This document shows positions 6,698-14,576 of a DNA stretch of 14,576 nucleotides, one piece after another. This DNA is from JBGVSA01 sp041807905 (GTDB taxonomy: Bacteria; Pseudomonadota; Gammaproteobacteria; Burkholderiales; Rhodocyclaceae). Location: assembly GCF_041807905.1 (NCBI RefSeq), contig NZ_JBGVSA010000049.1, positions 1 to 14,576 of the forward strand, read 5' to 3'. Each line of letters starts with the position of its first letter. Position 1 is the stretch's first letter. Below the pieces are notes generated by a model. The model worked only from the letters and a program-made list of their open reading frames with translations, was not told where the DNA came from and did no database searches. The position numbers and the translations under genes were made by a program.

Positions 6698-6713
6698 AGC
6701 AATCACCATGCCA
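6698..6713 (-). promoter_or_regulatory. Sigma-54 (RpoN) promoter of epsL
   Basis: On the minus strand the sequence reads TGGCATGGTGATTGCT. It matches the sigma-54 consensus TGGCAYR-N4-TTGCW at every defined base, with the required 10 nt between the -24 GG and the -12 GC. The predicted start site is near 6687, giving a leader of about 40 nt before the epsL ATG. EPS and PEP-CTERM genes in related bacteria are known to be under RpoN with a PrsR-type activator, so the site makes biological sense. Confidence 0.75.
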
Positions 6714-6718
6714 CTGAT

Positions 6719-6738
6719 TTTTCGGCCCCCGCCGAAAA
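6719..6738. repeat. 8-bp inverted repeat beside the sigma-54 promoter
   Basis: TTTTCGGC-CCCC-GCCGAAAA, a perfect 8-bp stem with a 4-nt spacer, starts 5 bp upstream of the -24 element of the epsL promoter. It lies upstream of both divergent genes, so it is more likely a protein-binding site than a terminator. Confidence 0.35.
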
Positions 6739-6806
6739 GCGGGCGCGGCGTCGGCACGATTTTTTCTTTACCTTAGCTGTTCGTCCCGCGCGCTTCAAAC
6801 TTGCGC

Positions 6807-6818
6807 TGCATTGCAGCA
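6807..6818 (+). promoter_or_regulatory. 12-bp motif shared with the small-gene upstream region (copy 2)
   Basis: TGCATTGCAGCA, identical to the minus-strand sequence at 5164-5175. It overlaps the palindrome GCTGCA-T-TGCAGC (6805-6817). It lies 138 nt upstream of the epsB ATG and about 120 nt upstream of the predicted epsL transcription start. Confidence 0.35.
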
Positions 6819-6860
6819 GCCACCACAATGAAACCAAGGTTGCGATGCGTGAGGGACATC

Positions 6861-6874
6861 CGCGACCGGTCGCG
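6861..6874. promoter_or_regulatory. 14-bp palindrome, candidate activator site
   Basis: CGCGACCGGTCGCG is a perfect 14-bp dyad. It overlaps the 8-bp dyad GCGATCGC at 6872-6879. It lies about 175-187 nt upstream of the predicted sigma-54 start of epsL, a usual distance for an enhancer-binding protein. Confidence 0.35.
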
Positions 6875-6955
6875 ATCGCAGTTCTTGCGGCACCGCACCA
6901 AATCGCGGCGAGTCACCATTAGCAAGACGAGTGCCCATTTGCATCGTCGGTTCGA

Positions 6956-8386
6956 ATGACCCTAAAAGACAGCGGGATTCAAATGCTTGCGACCCTCGAC
7001 CCCCAGAAGTACCGCAGTTTTTTCCGCGCCCGATTTTCGATTGCACGTGTCGTTGAAATATTTACCGACCCGCTGCTGATCGTTCTGTGCCTGTTGATCA
7101 CGGCCACGTGGTATGGCGAACGGATCGAAGCCCACTACATCATCCTCGGGCTCATCGCGTTCTCGCTCACCTTCCCGGGCAACCTTCAGTTGAGCGATTC
7201 ACCGGCGCGAATGACGCGCAAGACTGTCGTGGATTGGGTACTCGTCGCGGCGATGTTGCTGGTGTTCGGCTATGCCAGTGGGTATGAGCGCTTCTACCCC
7301 GATAAGGTGATCTTCACCTGGCTGGCTGCGACTTTGGTGGCCTTGCCGCTGAGCCATTACCTGATCCGCGCCAACATGCCGCGCGCACTGTCGGCCTCCG
7401 GCGTCAAGACGGCGGTGATCGTGGGCGGTAATGACCTGGGGGTGACGCTCGCCAACCAGCTCCTGACGAGCGATTACAGCGGAATCCGCCCGCTCGGCGT
7501 CTTTGACGACCGCACCATAGAACGCCTCAATCTCGGCACCCGCCTCCCGTTCCTCGGCCGCATGTCGGAGCTGGCCGAATTCGTCAAACACAAGCGCGTC
7601 GATCACATCTACATTGCGCTGCCCATGGCGAGTCAGCCACGCATCCTGTCGCTGCTCGACGAATTGAAGGACACGACGGCATCTGTTTACTTCGTGCCGG
7701 ACATCTTCATGACCGATCTGATCCAGGGACGCATGGAGTGCGTCGCCGGCATGCCGGTCGTGGCCGTGTGCGAGACGCCCTTCACGGGCCTGGACGGGGC
7801 CGTCAAGCGGGTATCGGATCTCGTGCTGGCATCGATCATCCTCGTGATGATCTCGCCGCTGTTGCTGGCCTGCGCCATCGGCGTCAAACGCAGTTCGCCC
7901 GGCCCGATCATCTTCAAGCAGCGTCGCTATGGTCTGGATGGGCGCGAGATCCTGGTCTACAAGTTCCGTTCGATGTCCGTCACCGAGAACGGCGACGTGG
8001 TGAAACAGGCCACCAAGAACGATGCGCGCGTCACACCCTTCGGCGCCTTCATCCGCAGAACCTCGCTGGATGAGCTGCCACAGTTCATCAACGTGCTGCA
8101 GGGCCGCATGAGCATCGTCGGCCCGCGTCCGCACGCGGTGGCGCACAACGAGACGTACCGCAAGCTCATCAAGGGTTACATGGTCCGGCACAAGGTCAAG
8201 CCGGGTATTACCGGCTGGGCGCAGGTCAACGGCTGCCGGGGGGAGACCGACACCGTCGACAAGATGGAAGCGCGCATCCGCTACGACCTGGATTACCTGC
8301 GCAACTGGTCGCTCGGCCTCGACCTGTGGATCATCGTCAAGACTTTCCTCGTCGTCGCCGTCAAGGGCGACCAGCAGGCCTATTGA
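6956..8386 (+). CDS. epsB: Undecaprenyl-phosphate glucose phosphotransferase (EpsB/WcaJ-like)
   Basis: Initiating enzyme of EPS repeat-unit synthesis: it transfers glucose-1-phosphate from UDP-glucose to undecaprenyl phosphate at the inner membrane. The 476 residues fit the polyisoprenyl-phosphate hexose-1-phosphate transferase layout. Four membrane segments lie at about 34-53, 61-75, 91-108 and 117-137. A nucleotide-fold domain follows (about 151-270, AVIVGGNDLGVTLANQL). A re-entrant hydrophobic helix (about 288-310) leads into the catalytic bacterial sugar transferase domain with KFRSM (336-340), the Asp-Glu catalytic pair D372-E373 in SLDELPQFINVLQGRMSIVG, and KPGITGWAQVNGCRGETDT near the end. 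The start at 6956 has a poor ribosome site; ATG 6983-6985 (residue 10) is possible. Glucose specificity is inferred from family resemblance. Divergent from epsL. Confidence 0.92.
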   Translation: MTLKDSGIQMLATLDPQKYRSFFRARFSIARVVEIFTDPLLIVLCLLITATWYGERIEAHYIILGLIAFSLTFPGNLQLSDSPARMTRKTVVDWVLVAAMLLVFGYASGYERFYPDKVIFTWLAATLVALPLSHYLIRANMPRALSASGVKTAVIVGGNDLGVTLANQLLTSDYSGIRPLGVFDDRTIERLNLGTRLPFLGRMSELAEFVKHKRVDHIYIALPMASQPRILSLLDELKDTTASVYFVPDIFMTDLIQGRMECVAGMPVVAVCETPFTGLDGAVKRVSDLVLASIILVMISPLLLACAIGVKRSSPGPIIFKQRRYGLDGREILVYKFRSMSVTENGDVVKQATKNDARVTPFGAFIRRTSLDELPQFINVLQGRMSIVGPRPHAVAHNETYRKLIKGYMVRHKVKPGITGWAQVNGCRGETDTVDKMEARIRYDLDYLRNWSLGLDLWIIVKTFLVVAVKGDQQAY

Positions 8387-8392
8387 GGAAAT

Positions 8393-8419
8393 GCCGCCCG
8401 GACTGGACCGGACGGCCTT
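8393..8419 (+). terminator. Terminator-like hairpin after epsB
   Basis: Six bases after the epsB TGA, GCCGCCCGG (8393-8401) pairs with CCGGACGGC (8408-8416) across a 6-nt loop, with one C-A mismatch, and is followed by CTT. The position fits a terminator; the short T-tail makes it weak. Confidence 0.4.
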
Positions 8420-8490
8420 ACCCTAGGCGTTCTTGCCGCGCACCGTCCTGGGGCGGCGCGGTTTCCCGTCACCTGTGACCGGCACACTCA

Positions 8491-8511
8491 ACGGTCCGTC
8501 TTTCGGACCGT
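8491..8511. terminator. 8-bp stem-loop between epsB and glgP
   Basis: ACGGTCCG (8491-8498) and CGGACCGT (8504-8511) form a perfect 8-bp stem with loop TCTTT. No T-run follows on the plus strand. It could be a second, Rho-assisted stop after epsB or a regulatory site of glgP. Confidence 0.3.
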
Positions 8512-8664
8512 CCCGGCCCCGTCCAGCCTGCGCTGCGGGAACACCGGCGATAGTTCGGGGTCTGGCCAATTTCCATTCAGCACTTTTTTTGCTTATTTTG
8601 TATTTTGACCATGGCGCGCCTCGCGGGAGCGGCGCGTACCCGTCCATCATAGTGGGAGGCGATC

Positions 8665-11220
8665 TTGCAAGAAGGTCAGGTGTTTCAACTGGAAGTACGC
8701 CCGAAAATCCCCGCCAAGCTGGTTCGGCTCGAAGAACTGGCCGGCAATCTCTGGTATAGCTGGGATCGCGCCACGCGCACCCTTTTCGCCCGGCTGCACC
8801 CGGCCCTCTGGAACGGAGTGGGCCACAGCCCGAAGGCAATGCTCAAACGCATCGATGAACACCGCCTGCTCGAAGCTGCGGCCGATCCGATGTATCTCAA
8901 CAGCCTGAACCGCGTGCTGTCCGCGTATGACATCTATCACCAGGACGGGCCGCCGCGCGGCAAGGGCGCCGAGTTCAAGCCCGACGATCTGGTGGCGTAT
9001 TTCTGCGCCGAATTCGGCTTTCATGCCAGTTTGCCGATCTATTCGGGCGGCCTGGGCATTCTGGCCGGCGACCACTGCAAGGCGGCCAGTGACGCGCGCC
9101 TGCCCTTCGTGGGCATCGGCCTGTTGTACCGGCAAGGATATTTCAGCCAGGTCTTCGATCAGGATGGCAACCAGCAGGCCGACTACACGGATTCCGAATT
9201 CGACGATCTGCCTGTCTCGCCCGTGCTCGATGCGGACGGCAAGGAGCTGCAGGTCACCGTGCCGATGCAGGATCGCGACATCCAGGCCAAGGTGTGGCAG
9301 GCCAAGATCGGCCATGTGCGCCTGTTCCTGCTGGACACCGACCTGCCCGCCAATTCCGAGCATGACCGCGACATTGCGCATCAGCTCTATGGCGGTGACC
9401 GGCAGACCCGCATCGAGCAGGAGATGGTCCTCGGCGTGGGCGGCGCGCGCGCCCTGGCCGCGGTCGGCCTGCGACCGACGGTATGGCATATCAATGAGGG
9501 CCATGCGGCCTTCCTGATCCTGGAGCGCATCCGCGCGCTGGTGAGCAATGGCCTGTCTTTCAAGGCCGCGCTCGAAGCGGTGGCTTCCAATACGGTGTTT
9601 ACCACGCACACGCCGGTGCCGGCCGGGCACGATCACTTCGCGCGCGACATGGTGCTGCAATACCTGTCGCGCCACGCCCACGACATGGGCATCGATGCCG
9701 CCACGCTGCTGAGCCTGGGCAGCGTGAAGAGCATGGAAGACTTCAACATGACCGCGCTGGCGGTGCGCGGCTCGCGCTTCCAGAACGGCGTGTCGCGCAT
9801 CCACGGTGACGTGTCGGCGCATATCCTGCGCGAATTCTGGCCCGAGATTCCCGAAGACGAGAACCCGGTGACCTATGTCACCAACGGGGTCCACGCACCG
9901 ACCTTCCTCGCGTCGCAATGGCGCGAAGTGTTCGATCGCTACCTGGGCTTCGGCTGGAGCCAGCGCGTGACGGACGCGGCTACGTGGGAGCGCATCGACG
10001 CGATTCCCGACCATGTTTTCTGGGGTGTGCGGCAGGACCTCAAGGCGCAGCTCATGCACCTGGTGCGCCACCGTGTCAGCGTGCAGCACCATCGCAACCA
10101 CGGCAGCGCGTCGCACCTCGATCGCATGCTCTCGCAGACCGACCCGACCGAACCGCGGGTGCTCACGGTCGGCTTTGGCCGCCGCTTTGCCACGTACAAG
10201 CGCGCGACGCTGCTGTTCTCGGATCTCGAACGCCTGCACAAGATCGTCAGCGACCCGGAACGTCCGGTACTGTTCCTCTTCGCCGGCAAGGCGCATCCGG
10301 CCGACAAGCCGGGGCAGGATTTCATCCGCACCATCCACAAGATCTCGCACATGCCGGAATTCCTCGGCAAGGTGCTGCTGGTGGAAGGCTATGACCTGCG
10401 GTTGGGGCGACGCATGGTCAGCGGCGTGGATGTCTGGCTCAACAACCCGATCTATCCGCTGGAAGCGTCCGGCACGTCGGGCATGAAGGCCGGCATGAAT
10501 GGCGTACTCAACCTGTCGGTGCTCGACGGCTGGTGGGGAGAAGGCTTCGAAGGTGACAACGGCTGGGCGATCCGCCCCTCGCCGGACGGCACCGACCCGG
10601 AACGGCGCGATGCCGAAGAAGCGCAGACGCTCTACGAACTGTTGCAGGACCAGGTGCTGCCGCTCTACTACCGCACCAACAACATGGGTTATTCGCCCGA
10701 CTGGATCAGCATGGCGAAGAAGTCGATCGCCTCGATCCTGCCCGCCTACAACGCCACGCGCATGCTCGAACAGTACATCGGCAAGTTCTACCTGCCGGCC
10801 AGCAAGAACGGGCGACGCTTCGAAGCCAATGATTTCGCCGCCGCGCGCGCGCTGGCCGACTGGAAGGGCAAGGTATGCAGCGCGTGGCCCAACGTTTCGC
10901 TACGCATGCTGAATCCGCCGGACAAGCGCCTGACCTATGGCGAGTCGGTGCACATGGACCTGGCCGTCAGGCTCGATGGCCTCGAACCGGAAGACGTCGT
11001 GGTCGAACTGCTCCTCACGCGAGGCCTGCGCGAGCAGATCGAACACCACGCCGCGCACCATACGCTCGAAGCCGCCGAGGATATCGGCAACGGCGAACGG
11101 CGCTACACGCTGGAACTGCGCCCGGAACAATGCGGCAAGCTCGATTTCCGCGTGCGTATCTACCCGCGCCACGCGCTGCTGTCGCACCCGCTGGAGATGG
11201 GGTTGATGAAATGGCTGTGA
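8665..11220 (+). CDS. glgP: Alpha-glucan phosphorylase (GlgP, glycosyltransferase family 35)
   Basis: Cytoplasmic PLP-dependent phosphorylase that removes terminal glucose units from glycogen or maltodextrin with phosphate, giving glucose-1-phosphate. The 851 residues match the bacterial 'alpha-glucan family phosphorylase' branch. An N-terminal DUF3417-like segment (about 8-60, IPAKLVRLEELAGNLWYSWD) is followed by YSGGLGILAGDH (about 129-140). The PLP-binding motif EASGTSGMKAGMNG has the cofactor lysine at K608. The start is a TTG at 8665-8667 with GGGAGG 5-6 nt upstream; no ATG is nearby, so the rare start is well supported. A 10-bp hairpin separates it from glgX by 85 bp, and the two are probably co-transcribed. 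Its product could feed UDP-glucose for the adjacent EPS locus (inference). Confidence 0.94.
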   Translation: MQEGQVFQLEVRPKIPAKLVRLEELAGNLWYSWDRATRTLFARLHPALWNGVGHSPKAMLKRIDEHRLLEAAADPMYLNSLNRVLSAYDIYHQDGPPRGKGAEFKPDDLVAYFCAEFGFHASLPIYSGGLGILAGDHCKAASDARLPFVGIGLLYRQGYFSQVFDQDGNQQADYTDSEFDDLPVSPVLDADGKELQVTVPMQDRDIQAKVWQAKIGHVRLFLLDTDLPANSEHDRDIAHQLYGGDRQTRIEQEMVLGVGGARALAAVGLRPTVWHINEGHAAFLILERIRALVSNGLSFKAALEAVASNTVFTTHTPVPAGHDHFARDMVLQYLSRHAHDMGIDAATLLSLGSVKSMEDFNMTALAVRGSRFQNGVSRIHGDVSAHILREFWPEIPEDENPVTYVTNGVHAPTFLASQWREVFDRYLGFGWSQRVTDAATWERIDAIPDHVFWGVRQDLKAQLMHLVRHRVSVQHHRNHGSASHLDRMLSQTDPTEPRVLTVGFGRRFATYKRATLLFSDLERLHKIVSDPERPVLFLFAGKAHPADKPGQDFIRTIHKISHMPEFLGKVLLVEGYDLRLGRRMVSGVDVWLNNPIYPLEASGTSGMKAGMNGVLNLSVLDGWWGEGFEGDNGWAIRPSPDGTDPERRDAEEAQTLYELLQDQVLPLYYRTNNMGYSPDWISMAKKSIASILPAYNATRMLEQYIGKFYLPASKNGRRFEANDFAAARALADWKGKVCSAWPNVSLRMLNPPDKRLTYGESVHMDLAVRLDGLEPEDVVVELLLTRGLREQIEHHAAHHTLEAAEDIGNGERRYTLELRPEQCGKLDFRVRIYPRHALLSHPLEMGLMKWL

Positions 11221-11231
11221 GCTGACCTGCC

Positions 11232-11256
11232 CCGCCCCGCCGCAATGGCGGGGCGG
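11232..11256 (+). terminator. 10-bp hairpin between glgP and glgX
   Basis: CCGCCCCGCC (11232-11241) pairs perfectly with GGCGGGGCGG (11247-11256) across loop GCAAT, 12 nt after the glgP stop. There is no T-run, so it probably acts as an mRNA 3'-end stabiliser or partial stop that lets some transcripts continue into glgX. Confidence 0.4.
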
Positions 11257-11305
11257 CACGAGAATTGCGCATGAAGCCCGCCACACACGGCGGCGAGGAG
11301 ATTTC

Positions 11306-13480
<2,175 letters not shown>

Positions 13481-13481
13481 A

Positions 13482-13516
13482 GTCGCCCCGCGGCACTTGC
13501 ATTCGTCGCCCCGCGG
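13482..13516 (+). repeat. 12-bp direct repeat after glgX
   Basis: GTCGCCCCGCGG occurs at 13482-13493 and 13505-13516, 23 bp apart start to start, in the short gap between glgX and the oxidoreductase gene. Each copy contains the dyad CCGCGG. No intrinsic terminator is visible here. Confidence 0.4.
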
Positions 13517-13553
13517 TCCAAGATGACGGGTCCAATACACATTAGCGCGAGCC

Positions 13554-14549
13554 ATGATTCCGTTTTCCGTCCTTGACCTTTCCCCCATCTGCGCAGACGG
13601 GACTGCGCGCGACGCACTGGCCAATACGCTCGATCTGGCACGCCACGCCGAGCGGCTCGGCTACGAGCGCTACTGGCTGGCCGAACACCACAACATGCCG
13701 GGCATCGCCAGCGCCGCCACGGCCGTGGTGATCGGCCACGTCGCAGGCGGCACCTCGCGCATCCGCGTGGGCGCAGGCGGCATCATGCTGCCCAACCATG
13801 CGCCACTGGTCATTGCCGAGCAGTTCGGCACGCTCGAATCGCTCTACCCCGGCCGTATCGATCTCGGCCTCGGCCGCGCGCCGGGCACCGATCAACGCGC
13901 CGCCCGCGCACTGCGCCGTAACCTGACCGACAGCGCCGATACCTTCCCGCAGGATGTCGTGGAGTTGCTGGATTACTTTCATGGCCAAGCCGACGGGCCT
14001 GACTCGGTGAAAGCCGTGCCGGGCCAGGGCTTGAATATTCCGGTCTGGTTGCTCGGCTCCAGCATGTTCAGTGCGCAACTGGCGGCGGCCCTCGGCCTGC
14101 CGTTCGCGTTTGCCTCGCACTTTGCGCCGGACTACCTCGAAGCCGCCTTGCAGATGTACCGCGCGCGCTTCACGCCTTCGCGCTGGCTCGACCGGCCCTA
14201 TGCCATGGCCGGGCTGAACGTCTTTGCCGCCGAAACCGATGACGAAGCGCGCTTGTTGTTCACGTCGATCCAGCAGCAGTTCATCAACCTGCGGCGCGGC
14301 ATGCCGGGCAAGCTCAATCGGCCTTCGCACGAGGCCGTCAGCCGCTGGTCGCCGGTCGAACGGGCGGGCGCCGACCACGCCTTGTCGCTGGCCGTGGTCG
14401 GCTCGGCCGATACGGTCGAACAAGGCATCCGGCGGTTCATCGATCGCACGGGGATCGACGAACTCATGGTGACCGCCCAGATCTTCGACCACGCCGCCCG
14501 CGTGCGCTCCTTCGAGATTGTCGCCTCGGTGCGCAATCGTCTCGCCTGA
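13554..14549 (+). CDS. LLM-class flavin-dependent oxidoreductase (luciferase-like, YhbW-type)
   Basis: Bacterial luciferase-like monooxygenase fold, expected to use reduced FMN supplied by a separate reductase; the substrate is unknown. The 331 residues form a single TIM-barrel domain with family-typical motifs: LGYERYWLAEHHNMPGIAS (about 35-53), RIRVGAGGIMLPNHAPLVIA (about 69-88) and LYPGRIDLGLGRAPGTD (about 97-113). Later come IPVWLLGSS and a C-terminal TVEQGIRRFIDRTGIDELMV. The length is normal for the group. The start at 13554-13556 has only a weak ribosome site (GCGAG). It lies 73 bp after glgX on the same strand and could be co-transcribed, but no functional link to glycogen is evident. 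Complete within the window. Confidence 0.9.
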   Translation: MIPFSVLDLSPICADGTARDALANTLDLARHAERLGYERYWLAEHHNMPGIASAATAVVIGHVAGGTSRIRVGAGGIMLPNHAPLVIAEQFGTLESLYPGRIDLGLGRAPGTDQRAARALRRNLTDSADTFPQDVVELLDYFHGQADGPDSVKAVPGQGLNIPVWLLGSSMFSAQLAAALGLPFAFASHFAPDYLEAALQMYRARFTPSRWLDRPYAMAGLNVFAAETDDEARLLFTSIQQQFINLRRGMPGKLNRPSHEAVSRWSPVERAGADHALSLAVVGSADTVEQGIRRFIDRTGIDELMVTAQIFDHAARVRSFEIVASVRNRLA

Positions 14550-14561
14550 CCCTGTTCCGGC

Positions 14562-14576
14562 TCGCCGCTGAGGCGA
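14562..14576 (+). terminator. Partial hairpin at right edge, after the oxidoreductase gene
   Basis: TCGCC (14562-14566) pairs with GGCGA (14572-14576) across 5 nt, 12 nt after the stop codon, and the stem may extend past the window edge. It is probably the terminator of this gene but is cut off, so any T-tail cannot be seen. Confidence 0.35.

Larger units (their letters stand above)
6648..6955. promoter_or_regulatory. Divergent regulatory region between epsL and epsB
   Basis: This 308-bp gap separates two divergent genes and should hold both promoters. Toward epsL a sigma-54 promoter is clear (6698-6713). Other elements are an 8-bp inverted repeat TTTTCGGC-CCCC-GCCGAAAA (6719-6738), the shared 12-mer (6807-6818) within GCTGCA-T-TGCAGC (6805-6817), and the perfect 14-bp palindrome CGCGACCGGTCGCG (6861-6874). 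The last two fall about 120-130 and 175-187 nt upstream of the predicted epsL start site, the range where sigma-54 activators bind. I see no convincing promoter for epsB. Confidence 0.55.
8387..8664 (+). other. Intergenic region between epsB and glgP
   Basis: This 278-bp gap has open frames on both strands, but none has a convincing start or protein-like composition. It holds two stem-loops (separate entries), a T-rich tract (8584-8606), and in the glgP leader CGCGCC/GGCGCG (8615-8620/8631-8636) with a 10-nt loop. The T-rich tract may mark the glgP promoter, but I cannot fit a -35/-10 pair. Confidence 0.4.

Noticed and set aside
6750..6767. Sigma-54-like CGGCACGATTTTTTCT facing epsB
   Set aside because: The -24 half and spacing fit, but the essential -12 GC is TC and the first T is C.
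8423..8839. 138-codon minus-strand frame covering the epsB-glgP gap
   Set aside because: It overlaps the glgP start, lacks a ribosome site and has an Arg/Pro/Gly-rich translation with no recognisable domain.
8647..10350. 567-codon open frame on the minus strand, antisense to glgP
   Set aside because: It lies wholly opposite a gene with clear catalytic motifs. Its composition (rich in Arg, His, Ala, Val) is that of an antisense shadow in GC-rich DNA, and it matches no family I recognise.

Overview
The window is GC-rich, densely coding DNA of betaproteobacterial (probably Burkholderiales) character. This rests on the eps-type exopolysaccharide genes, the strong GC preference at third codon positions and the Shine-Dalgarno patterns; I cannot name the genus. 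No mobile element, rRNA, tRNA or CRISPR array was seen.

Left half (1-6955), minus strand: an exopolysaccharide (EPS) assembly and export locus of the exosortase-linked (XrtB/EpsH) kind. Read in the direction of transcription it holds epsL (outer-membrane barrel), a 310-bp repeat-rich gap, a 130-aa secreted protein with a C-terminal sorting-signal-like tail, a 218-bp gap with several potential RNA hairpins, epsD (EpsD-family lipoprotein related to SurA/parvulin), epsE (export protein), epsF (Wzz-like chain-length determinant) and epsG (BY-kinase-like partner). Divergent on the plus strand is the initiating glycosyltransferase (undecaprenyl-phosphate glucose phosphotransferase, epsB-like; 6956-8386). 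Between epsL and epsB is a full match to a sigma-54 promoter, facing epsL. The glycosyltransferases, flippase, polymerase and exosortase that should complete the pathway are not in the window and may lie beyond the left edge.

Right half (8387-14576), plus strand: glgP (alpha-glucan phosphorylase, TTG start) and glgX (glycogen debranching enzyme) form a glycogen-breakdown pair. An LLM-class flavin-dependent oxidoreductase follows and is probably unrelated to sugar metabolism.

How the parts may work together: GlgX and GlgP release glucose-1-phosphate from glycogen. That is the precursor of UDP-glucose, which EpsB would load onto undecaprenyl phosphate to start the EPS repeat unit. EpsF/EpsG would set chain length, and EpsE/EpsD/EpsL would form the periplasmic and outer-membrane export path. 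The small protein resembles a PEP-CTERM target whose PEP motif has become VPGG, so it may be the surface protein handled by the exosortase of this locus. The points most worth checking are that variant sorting tail, the sigma-54 promoter, a 12-bp motif shared by the two upstream regions, and the structured leader before epsD.
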